From: JAXLYX01 sp046351215
GTDB taxonomy: Bacteria; Myxococcota_A; Polyangia; Polyangiales; Houyiibacteriaceae
Length of the DNA stretch: 64,000 bases
NCBI GenBank assembly: GCA_046351215.1
Contig: JAXLYX010000019.1
Location: forward strand, 62,001 to 126,000
Reading direction: 5' to 3'
The notes beneath the pieces are model-generated. The model was not told the origin of the DNA. It saw nothing but the letters and a program-made list of their open reading frames with translations, and searched no databases. Shown one piece after another: positions 42,033 through 48,873 of this stretch. The position numbers and the translations under genes were made by a program. Numbering within the stretch: position 1 is the stretch's first letter; the number at the start of each line of letters is the position of its first letter.

Positions 42033-42497
42033 ATGAGGGGATTCGGGATTCGATTCGTGCTGGTGCTCGGGCTCCTGGCGAGCGCGAGCGGCTGCTACCG
42101 CCACACGTTCATCGTCCCCGGCACCACGCCGGGCTACCTCTCGGCCGCCTCCGGATGGAGGCATCACCTGATCGCGGGGCTCATCGACCTGTCGGGGGAG
42201 ATCGACCTGAACTCGGCCTGTCCCGGGGGCGTCTCGATCGTCGACGAGCGGACGAACTTCTGGAACTGGCTGGTCACGGTATTCACGGCCAGCATCTACT
42301 CGCCGACCCGTGTGAAGATTTGGTGCAACACGAACGGCACCACGATCGTCCCCGTGTCGGTCGAGCTCCGCCCGAACGACGAGATGGTCGCTCGGTGGCG
42401 CGAGGCGTACCCCGGCCTCGAGCAGGATCTCCGCGAGCACGGCGAGCCGACCCCGGCGACCGTCCTCGCGTCGGAGCCCTCCGCGCCCTCGTTCTGA
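42033..42497 (+). CDS. Bor-family lipoprotein homologue
   Basis: A 154-residue lipoprotein (signal ending ASASGC, Cys22) whose mature part aligns by eye with the lambda Bor protein: an opening YRHTFIVPG, then HHLIAGLIDLSGEIDLNSAC, then a terminal IYSPTRVKIWC. Bor is a small lambda lipoprotein exposed on the surface that confers serum resistance, but chromosomal homologues occur widely and are unlikely to be phage remnants. The C-terminal 40 residues are an extra tail. AAGGAAGG precedes the ATG. Confidence 0.7.
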   Translation: MRGFGIRFVLVLGLLASASGCYRHTFIVPGTTPGYLSAASGWRHHLIAGLIDLSGEIDLNSACPGGVSIVDERTNFWNWLVTVFTASIYSPTRVKIWCNTNGTTIVPVSVELRPNDEMVARWREAYPGLEQDLREHGEPTPATVLASEPSAPSF

Positions 42498-42554
42498 GCG
42501 CCACGGGGCTCGTGCCGCGCCCCTGGACGAGGCCAGGCCGCGGCGGTGCGTGAC

Positions 42555-42574
42555 GGACTGATGCAGATCAGTCC
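42555..42574. promoter_or_regulatory. FNR/CRP-type box upstream of nirK
   Basis: GGACTGAT, spacer GCAG, ATCAGTCC: an 8-bp perfect inverted repeat whose core CTGAT-N4-ATCAG differs from the FNR/NnrR consensus TTGAT-N4-ATCAA by one base per arm. Its centre is 150 bp before the nirK start. Confidence 0.65.
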
Positions 42575-42714
42575 ATGCGACGAAACGACGCACCCCCGTC
42601 TGGCGGCGGCGGGGGGGCGGACCTAGCTCCTCGTCGAACCCATCCCCGACTCGAGCGGGACGGCGCGAACGAGGCCTCGAAGGCGAGACCCCGACCGCGA
42701 CCGGGGAGGAACCC

Positions 42715-44208
42715 ATGAAGACCCGAATTGGAACCGCACTGGCGGTGTCCGTGCTTCTTGCCGCATGCGGACAGAAGGCCGGAACGCCACCGCCAGCCCC
42801 CACGGCCCCTGCACCGCAGCCCGGCCTCGTCGAGAACTCCCCGCTCGCGGACGTCGACGCGGCCTCGCTCCCCGTCGTGCAGGCGCAGCTCGGCGTGCCT
42901 CCGCTCGCCGCGCCGCCGACGAATCGCTCGAGCTCGGCGAAGGTCGTCGTGAACCTCGAGGTCCGCGAGGTCACCCGCGAGATCTCGGACGGCACGCAGT
43001 ACACGTTCTGGACCTTCGGAGGCACGGTCCCGGGTCCGATGATCCGCGTCCGCCGCGGCGACGTCGTGCAGCTGCACCTCCAGAACCATCCGCAGAACAC
43101 GATGCCTCACAACATCGATCTGCATGCGGTCACGGGGCCCGGCGGCGGCGCGACGAGCACCTTCACCGCACCGGGTCATCAGACGCAGTTCACCTTCCGC
43201 GCCTTGAATCCGGGCGTCTACATCTACCACTGCGCGACGGCGCCCGTCGGCATGCACGTCGCGAACGGCATGTACGGCATCATCGCGGTCGAGCCCGAAG
43301 AGGGCTGGCCCGCCGTCGACAAGGAGTACTACGTCGTCCAGGGCGAGTTCTACACGCGCGGCAACTTCCGCGAGCCCGGCCTGCAGCCCTTCGACATGCA
43401 GCGCGCCATCAACGAGGATCCCGCGTACGTCGTCTTCAACGGCCGCGAGGGCTCTCTCGTGGGTCAGCGTGCCATCACGGCGGACGTCGGACAGAAGGTC
43501 CGCATCTTCGTCGGCAACGGCGGTCCGAACCTGATCAGCTCGTTCCACGTCATCGGCGAGATCTTCGATCACGTATATCGGGAGGGCGGCTCCATTCCCG
43601 ACCGGAACATCCAGACCACGCTCGTACCCGCAGGCGGCGCCTCGATCGTCGACTTCGGCGTCGAGGTCCCGGGAACCTTCATCATCGTCGACCACTCGCT
43701 CTTCCGTACGTTCCACAAGGGCACGCTCGGCATGCTCCGCGTGGCCGGACCGGAGAACCACCTCGTCTACTCGGGGCGCGAGATCGACGAGGCCTACCTC
43801 GGCGACCAATCGCCCGCGGCCACGGCCCTCGCCCAGCAGGGCGGCGACGGCGGCGGGGCCGCCCCGGGCGAGGCGACCTTCCTCGGCGTCTGCTCGGCCT
43901 GCCACCAGCGCAACGCGCAGGGCGTGCCGAACGTCTTCCCGCCGCTCGCCAGCTCGGACTTCCTGATGGCCGACCCGAACCGCTCCATCAAGGCGGTCAT
44001 CGCGGGCCTCAGCGGACCGATCACCGTGAACGGACATGCGTACAATGGCGCGATGCCCCCGTTCGCGAACCTCACCGACCACGAGATCGCCGACGTGCTG
44101 ACCTACGTGCGCTCGCACTTCGGGAACCACGGCCCCGCGATCACGACCGAGGAGGTCGCTGCGGTCCGCGCGAGCCTCGCGCAGCCCGCACCGTCGGGGC
44201 ATCCATGA
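42715..44208 (+). CDS. nirK: Copper nitrite reductase with C-terminal cytochrome c
   Basis: A 497-residue NirK that reduces nitrite to NO. The type 1 copper ligands are His132, Cys173, His181 and Met186; type 2 ligands are His137, His172 and His327, with the catalytic Asp135 (in PHNIDLH) and His278. A C-terminal class I cytochrome c (Cys393-x2-Cys396-His397, axial Met447) is fused, probably to receive electrons directly. The signal ends LLAAC, making it a lipoprotein rather than a free periplasmic enzyme. GGGGAGGA precedes the ATG. nirV and sco follow. Confidence 0.93.
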   Translation: MKTRIGTALAVSVLLAACGQKAGTPPPAPTAPAPQPGLVENSPLADVDAASLPVVQAQLGVPPLAAPPTNRSSSAKVVVNLEVREVTREISDGTQYTFWTFGGTVPGPMIRVRRGDVVQLHLQNHPQNTMPHNIDLHAVTGPGGGATSTFTAPGHQTQFTFRALNPGVYIYHCATAPVGMHVANGMYGIIAVEPEEGWPAVDKEYYVVQGEFYTRGNFREPGLQPFDMQRAINEDPAYVVFNGREGSLVGQRAITADVGQKVRIFVGNGGPNLISSFHVIGEIFDHVYREGGSIPDRNIQTTLVPAGGASIVDFGVEVPGTFIIVDHSLFRTFHKGTLGMLRVAGPENHLVYSGREIDEAYLGDQSPAATALAQQGGDGGGAAPGEATFLGVCSACHQRNAQGVPNVFPPLASSDFLMADPNRSIKAVIAGLSGPITVNGHAYNGAMPPFANLTDHEIADVLTYVRSHFGNHGPAITTEEVAAVRASLAQPAPSGHP

Positions 44209-44216
44209 GGTAGGGC

Positions 44217-45062
44217 GTGGACGCCAATCGGCACTTCCGTTCCCGCGCGCACGCGATCGCCGCTTCGGTGGCGGTCGCGTGCGTCGTCTTGCTCGGACCG
44301 GTCCGGGCGTCCACGCAGCCTTCGCGCCGCGGACCGCACGTCCACGCGCGCCCGGTGACCGCCGGGATGGTGCGCGTTCCGGGCGGCGCGTTCCGACCCT
44401 TCTACCGTGCGCCCGGCGATGGGCTCGTCCGGGTCGCGACCTTCGACCTGGACGAGCACGCCGTGACGAACGCGGAATACCTCGCTTTCGTCGCCGCCCA
44501 TCCCGAGTGGCGCCGCTCGCGCGTGCCTCGGCTCTTCGCGGACGAGGGGTACCTCGCGCAATGGCGTGGGGACCTCGATGCGGGCGCCTCGCCGAACCAG
44601 CCGGTGACCCGGGTCTCCTGGTTCGCGGCCAAGGCCTATTGCGAGTCTCACGGGAAGCGGCTGCCGCGCGAATCCGAGTGGGAGTACGCCGCGCGCGCCA
44701 GCGAGCGAGCCGCGGACGGCTCGCGGGATCGCGCGATGGTCCAGCGGGTCATGCAGTTCTACGCGCGTCCCCAGCCGACCACGATCCCGGACGTGCGCAC
44801 GACCTATCGCAACCACTACGGCCTCTGGGACATGCACGGGCTCGTCTGGGAGTGGGTCCTCGACTTCAACGCGACGCGCGAGCTCTCCGACAACCGGAAC
44901 CCCGAGACGGCCGAGGACAATCGCTTCTGCGGAGCCTCCGCGCTCGGCGCGAACGACCGTGCCGACTACGCGACCTTCATGCGCTTCGCCTTCCGCTCGA
45001 GCCTGAGCGGCGACTACACCGTTCGGAACCTCGGATTCCGCTGTGCCATGGACGTGGAGTGA
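44217..45062 (+). CDS. nirV: NirV-like FGE-sulfatase-type protein
   Basis: A 281-residue exported protein of the formylglycine-generating-enzyme / SUMF1 fold. Signal region to about residue 35, then MVRVPGGAF, TNAEYLAFV, PVTRVSWFAAKAYCESHGKRLPRESEWEYAA and LGFRCA. NirV genes of this type follow nirK in many bacteria and are thought to assist nitrite reductase, though the reaction is not established. The GTG at 44217 starts 8 bp after the nirK stop. It overlaps no other frame; sco follows by 3 bp. Confidence 0.8.
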   Translation: MDANRHFRSRAHAIAASVAVACVVLLGPVRASTQPSRRGPHVHARPVTAGMVRVPGGAFRPFYRAPGDGLVRVATFDLDEHAVTNAEYLAFVAAHPEWRRSRVPRLFADEGYLAQWRGDLDAGASPNQPVTRVSWFAAKAYCESHGKRLPRESEWEYAARASERAADGSRDRAMVQRVMQFYARPQPTTIPDVRTTYRNHYGLWDMHGLVWEWVLDFNATRELSDNRNPETAEDNRFCGASALGANDRADYATFMRFAFRSSLSGDYTVRNLGFRCAMDVE

Positions 45063-45065
45063 GCC

Positions 45066-45704
45066 ATGCGTCGCCGATCCCTCTTCCTCTTCCTCTGTCT
45101 CGCGCTCGGTTGCGGCCGGGGTGAGCCCCGCGCGCCGACGAGTGGCAGCCCGCGGCCCGCGCCCGCGCCCGCGACCACGCCGTCGGCCGCCGCCTCGCCT
45201 TCGACGCCCCTTCCGGGACGCAGCGTCTACCAGCTCGGCTCGACCTTCACCGACCAGCACGGACGGCCCTTCGAGCTCGGCTCGACGCGCGGCCATCCGA
45301 CCGTCGTCCTGCTCTTCTACGGAACGTGCGAGGCCGCCTGCCCGATCCTGATCGAGGACGTGATGCACGTGGACGAGGCCCTGCCCGCCGACGTGCGTGA
45401 GAACGTGCGCTACACGCTCGTCTCCTTCGATCCCGAGAACGACACGCCCGAGCGCCTGCTCGCGCTCGCACGCGAGAAGCACATGGACGAGTCACGCTTC
45501 CGCCTCGTGACGGGCCGGCCCTCCGACATCCTCTCGCTCGCCGTCGTGCTCGGCGTCCAGTACACGAAGCGCGGCGAGGGGGACTTCAGCCACTCGAACG
45601 TGATCACGCTCCTCGATCGCGACGGAGTGATCGCGACGAAGCTCGACGGGCTCCACCAGCCGAACGAGGCCTTCGTCGCACGCGCGGCCGAGCTCGCCCG
45701 CTGA
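45066..45704 (+). CDS. SCO1/SenC-family copper chaperone lipoprotein
   Basis: A 212-residue thioredoxin-fold protein with a lipoprotein signal (LALGC, Cys16) and a Pro/Ala linker. Copper ligands are Cys88 and Cys92 (CEAAC) with His176 (FSHSN). Sco proteins insert or reduce copper in CuA centres; directly behind nirK and nirV it most likely metallates the copper sites of NirK, which is inference from position. A hairpin terminator follows. Confidence 0.88.
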   Translation: MRRRSLFLFLCLALGCGRGEPRAPTSGSPRPAPAPATTPSAAASPSTPLPGRSVYQLGSTFTDQHGRPFELGSTRGHPTVVLLFYGTCEAACPILIEDVMHVDEALPADVRENVRYTLVSFDPENDTPERLLALAREKHMDESRFRLVTGRPSDILSLAVVLGVQYTKRGEGDFSHSNVITLLDRDGVIATKLDGLHQPNEAFVARAAELAR

Positions 45705-45716
45705 GCCCCGAACGGA

Positions 45717-45750
45717 GGAGCCCGGGGACCTCGTCGGTCGCCCGGGCTCT
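45717..45750. terminator. Bidirectional terminator between sco and porin genes
   Basis: A 9-bp perfect stem, GAGCCCGGG (45718-45726) and CCCGGGCTC (45741-45749), with a 14-nt loop and a G-T wobble outside. It separates convergent genes. A pyrimidine-rich TCTCTCGTGT follows on the plus strand. Confidence 0.7.
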
Positions 45751-45771
45751 CTCGTGTGGCGTGGCGCTCGC

Positions 45772-47316
45772 TCAGGGGATCTTGAAGTCGAGCATCAGCC
45801 AGCCCCAGGTCTGGACCTGGTCGTGATTCATGCGCTCGGCCGCCGCACCCGGGACGAAGAACGAGAAGCCTCCCGTCAGGCCGAAGAGCTCGTTCACCTT
45901 GTAGCTACCTCCGAGGTCGAGCTCGGAACCGACGTACCGACTGCTCCCCGGCGTCGGATTCGAGAGCGTGGCACCGACAGCGTTCGTCCAGCTGCCGCCC
46001 GCGTACTCGAGGAAGAACGCGTAGCCCTGGGCGAAGAGCGAGGCGCGCGAGCTCGCGAGCCGCTGCGTGACGTTCACGTGGCCCTCGATGATGTTCCTCC
46101 ATCCGAAGAGGTCCATGTAGCCGTAGAACTTGTGGTTCGTCGGGTAGAAGTTGTTGAACTGTCCGACCTTCCCGTTGTGGTTGCCGCTGCCGAGGGCGAA
46201 GCCCGTGTTGAACGTCGTCGGATTCGTCTGCGCGAGCGAGTACCAGACGTCGGCGGCCGCGGCGTAGGCGATGAACTTGTCGTGCGAGATCTCGCCCCAC
46301 TCGAAGACGCCTTCCGCCATGTAGCGGAAGCCTCGGAAGGGCGAGCCGTCGAGGCGCAGCGACGTTGCCGAGATGCGCTGACTCGTCGGGGGGGGCGTCG
46401 CCGACACCGCGCGGTCGCGACGATAGAGATAGAGGAGCTCCACGTGCAGCGCGTCGCTCGGGCGGACGGCGGCCTGCGCGGCCGCGAGGTAGTCGCCATC
46501 GGAGTAGACGTACGAAGGCGGGGTGGTCGTGGTGTTCGTGTAGACCATCTGGTTGTGGACGATCGCGCCCATGCCGTCGAAGGCCCAGATGCCGTGCTCG
46601 TAGTGCCCGCGGATGGCGTCGAACGAGCGCGCCGCCGACTGCCAGTCGAGCGGGCCGATCAAGCGCTCGTCGCCGTACGCGACTTCTTGCCGACCGACGC
46701 GGAGGAAGGACCCGCCGTCGCGGAGCTCGCCGTAGCCCTGATGGACGCCGAAGCCCACGCTTCCATCCGTCCCGGGCGGGACGGTGCCGAATTCGCGCGC
46801 GTCCTGCACCTGGATGCGCATGCGGACCATGCGCCAATCCATGCCGAGGCCGACGCGGAAGCGGGTCGTCACGAAGTGTGTCTCGTTCGGCGGCGGGGGC
46901 GCGCCGACGACGCCGTACGGATGCCCACGGACCTCGCCGCGCGGGCGGATCTGGAGCTCGGGATGGAAGAGGGCCTCGCCGAGGCGGAAAGTCCACGGCG
47001 GGGTCGTCGGCGCCGCTGGCGCCGCTGGAGCGGGCGGGGCCTCCGGCACTGCGGCGGGCGCGGCGGCGGCGGTCGTGCTCGGAGCGAGCGAGGGCTCGCT
47101 CGTCGCGGCCTGCGCGGTCGCTGGCTGCTCCGGCGCCGCAGGCGCGGGCGCAGGCGGAGCGGCTTCGCCGTACTGCGCCTCGGCCGCCGTCGCGGCGGAG
47201 AGTCCGAGGCCGAGCGCGAAGGCGACGTGCGTCGCTCGTCTGCCGGTCACGAGGTCACCGAGTCTCGCGTACGAGCGTCGTGGCCCGTCGCGGTGGGAAT
47301 AGGGTGTCGGTCCCAT
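45772..47316 (-). CDS. Alginate-export-family outer membrane porin
   Basis: A 514-residue outer membrane beta-barrel. After a signal peptide and an Ala/Pro-rich linker (about residues 50-105), the barrel begins with FRLGEALFHPELQIRPRGEVR, and EFGTVPPGTDGSVGFGVHQGY plus LRVGRQEVAYGDERLIGPLDW are the alginate-export-domain signature. It ends in an aromatic-containing strand (WGWLMLDFKIP). No alginate genes are near; sitting between nir and nap with an FNR-type box, it more likely carries nitrate or nitrite across the outer membrane. AGGAG precedes the ATG. Confidence 0.8.
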   Translation of the reverse strand: MGPTPYSHRDGPRRSYARLGDLVTGRRATHVAFALGLGLSAATAAEAQYGEAAPPAPAPAAPEQPATAQAATSEPSLAPSTTAAAAPAAVPEAPPAPAAPAAPTTPPWTFRLGEALFHPELQIRPRGEVRGHPYGVVGAPPPPNETHFVTTRFRVGLGMDWRMVRMRIQVQDAREFGTVPPGTDGSVGFGVHQGYGELRDGGSFLRVGRQEVAYGDERLIGPLDWQSAARSFDAIRGHYEHGIWAFDGMGAIVHNQMVYTNTTTTPPSYVYSDGDYLAAAQAAVRPSDALHVELLYLYRRDRAVSATPPPTSQRISATSLRLDGSPFRGFRYMAEGVFEWGEISHDKFIAYAAAADVWYSLAQTNPTTFNTGFALGSGNHNGKVGQFNNFYPTNHKFYGYMDLFGWRNIIEGHVNVTQRLASSRASLFAQGYAFFLEYAGGSWTNAVGATLSNPTPGSSRYVGSELDLGGSYKVNELFGLTGGFSFFVPGAAAERMNHDQVQTWGWLMLDFKIP

Positions 47317-47380
47317 GTTGCGCTCCTAGAGGCGTCGGAGGCGGATGCCCACGACGGCCTCGCGTCGAAAGCGAGTGGCA

Positions 47381-47394
47381 CTGATCGGGATCAG
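47381..47394. promoter_or_regulatory. FNR/CRP-type box upstream of the porin gene
   Basis: CTGAT-CGGG-ATCAG has the same core as the nirK box. Its centre is 71 bp before the porin start, a distance that suits a class II activator site. It overlaps the stop of the upstream gene. Confidence 0.6.
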
Positions 47395-47699
47395 CCCATC
47401 GTCGGAATCTCGGTGCGAACGAGGCGTGTTCCGCCGGGGAGTCGGAGAAGGGTGTCGCACCAGCCCTTGCCCTCGTGGACGTAGCGCAGCTGCACGGCGC
47501 GCGCCCTTCCGCTGCGCAACACCTCGCGGGCCTCGTCGAGCGAGATCGGGGCCTCGTCGGCGCGGACGTCCGGCGCGGCCTTCCAGCGGACGTCCACGGG
47601 GCCGGGCAGGAGGGAGACGTCGAAGAAGAGGTCGTCGACCGTCCCGTCGTCGAGCATCGCCTCGAACACCTCGGGCAACGAGGGGGACTCGTCGCTCAT
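47391..47699 (-). CDS. Small protein of the nap operon, function unknown
   Basis: A 102-residue cytoplasmic protein whose ATG overlaps the napF stop by 4 nt (ATGA), so it belongs to the nap operon. An acidic N-terminal half (EVFEAMLDDGTVDDLFFDV) is followed by a basic C-terminal half containing a single Cys (KGWCDTLLRL). It matches no Nap subunit that I know (NapA-M, NapS). An accessory or electron-transfer regulator role is only a guess. Confidence 0.6.
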   Translation of the reverse strand: MSDESPSLPEVFEAMLDDGTVDDLFFDVSLLPGPVDVRWKAAPDVRADEAPISLDEAREVLRSGRARAVQLRYVHEGKGWCDTLLRLPGGTRLVRTEIPTMG

Positions 47700-48085
47700 G
47701 GCGCCCTCGCGGGGAGGATGGGGAGGACGCGGATGGCTCCGGTCGGCGCGGGGCAGACCGCCTCGCACTCGCCGCAACCCGTGCAGCGCTCCGCGGCCAC
47801 GACGGGATGTCCCGCCTCGAACCGGATCGCGCCCGGCTCGGGACAGTGCTCGTGACAGCTCGTGCAGACCATCGATGCCGAGGCGAGGCAGGCGAAACGA
47901 TCGACGCGTGCGACGCGCTTCGCACCGGCGAGCGCCGCACGTCCACGCGTGCGTCGATCGAAGGGCGCGCGCTCCGAGTCGTCCGCGCGCGTCTCGCCCT
48001 CGTCGCGCGCGGGTGTTCCGCCCACGATCGCCGCGCGGAGGCGCCCTCCGAGGAAGTCGCGACGACCGATGGGCACGCGGCTCAT
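47696..48085 (-). CDS. napF: NapF-like ferredoxin
   Basis: A 129-residue iron-sulfur protein. It opens with IGRRDFLGG, the twin-Arg-like motif of NapF, and binds two [4Fe-4S] clusters through CTSCHEHCP (with an upstream Cys) and CTGCGECEAVCP. NapF is a cytoplasmic ferredoxin that helps mature NapA. It overlaps both neighbours by 4 nt. Shorter than E. coli NapF (164), with one fewer cluster motif. Confidence 0.75.
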   Translation of the reverse strand: MSRVPIGRRDFLGGRLRAAIVGGTPARDEGETRADDSERAPFDRRTRGRAALAGAKRVARVDRFACLASASMVCTSCHEHCPEPGAIRFEAGHPVVAAERCTGCGECEAVCPAPTGAIRVLPILPARAP

Positions 48086-48873
48086 GGCGAGGCTCCCGGA
48101 TCGCGCCCGATCGGCCCGAACGTCGAGCGGGGCCTCTGATCGAGCGGCGCCGACGGCGCATGGCATTGCGTGCAGCTCTGTCGCCACGGATGGGTCGACG
48201 CGAGGCCGGTCGCCCAGGTCCCGTGACAGCTCGCGCATCGCTCGCGCATGAACGTCCGGTGCGGGATCGTCGGAGGGGCGCCGGGCCACGCGCGCTCTCC
48301 CTGGGTCGGCGACGACGTGCCTTCGAACGAGCTCGTGGTGGCCACCGACGGAGCGAGGGTCTCTCGCGTCGGTGTCCCGCGCTCGGGGGCGTGGCATTGG
48401 AGGCAGCTCGCGTAGCTCTCGTGGCTCATCGCCGGGGCCACGCGATCGTTCACGCGCATGCCGTGCTCGTGGCAGGCGAGGCAGGCGGGCGCGCCCTGCT
48501 GGTCCACGCCGTGCGGGATCGTCGGAGGCGCTCCGTCGTACGCGCGACGCGTCGCTCGCTCTGCGACGATGCGCTCCTTCTCTCCCGGACGGAGCGTGAC
48601 CGTGTCGAGGAGGCCGCGCGGGGCCTCGGCGAGCTTCGTGAGCGCGTTGCGTTCCTCGGCGACGCGACTCGCGTACCGTGCGCGTGCCACGCCCGCCTGC
48701 ACCGGCGCGACGTCGCTCGCGGACGCGGTTCCCGAGGGCGGGCGATAACCGCGGAGCGTCGGCATCCGCGCAGTGCCCGTCAGGTAGCCGGCGATGGCGA
48801 CGGCCACCGCCGCGACGAGGGTCACGAACGCGAAGCGACGACCACGGCGGGGTGGTGGGGGAGCGTCACTCAC
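48082..48873 (-). CDS. napB: Duplicated NapB-type tetraheme cytochrome c
   Basis: A 263-residue protein with an N-terminal membrane helix and four CxxCH haem sites (CLACH, CLQCH, CASCH, CTQCH). Ordinary NapB is about 150 residues with two haems. Here the NapB core appears twice: APPTIPHGV...CLACH...CLQCHAPE and APPTIPHRT...CASCH...CTQCHAPS, each with the PPxIPH lead of NapB. So it is a tandem fusion of two NapB units. It would pass electrons to NapA in the periplasm. The GTG start overlaps the napA stop by 8 nt (GTGAGTGA). The N-terminal helix may not be cleaved. Confidence 0.78.
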   Translation of the reverse strand: MSDAPPPPRRGRRFAFVTLVAAVAVAIAGYLTGTARMPTLRGYRPPSGTASASDVAPVQAGVARARYASRVAEERNALTKLAEAPRGLLDTVTLRPGEKERIVAERATRRAYDGAPPTIPHGVDQQGAPACLACHEHGMRVNDRVAPAMSHESYASCLQCHAPERGTPTRETLAPSVATTSSFEGTSSPTQGERAWPGAPPTIPHRTFMRERCASCHGTWATGLASTHPWRQSCTQCHAPSAPLDQRPRSTFGPIGRDPGASP

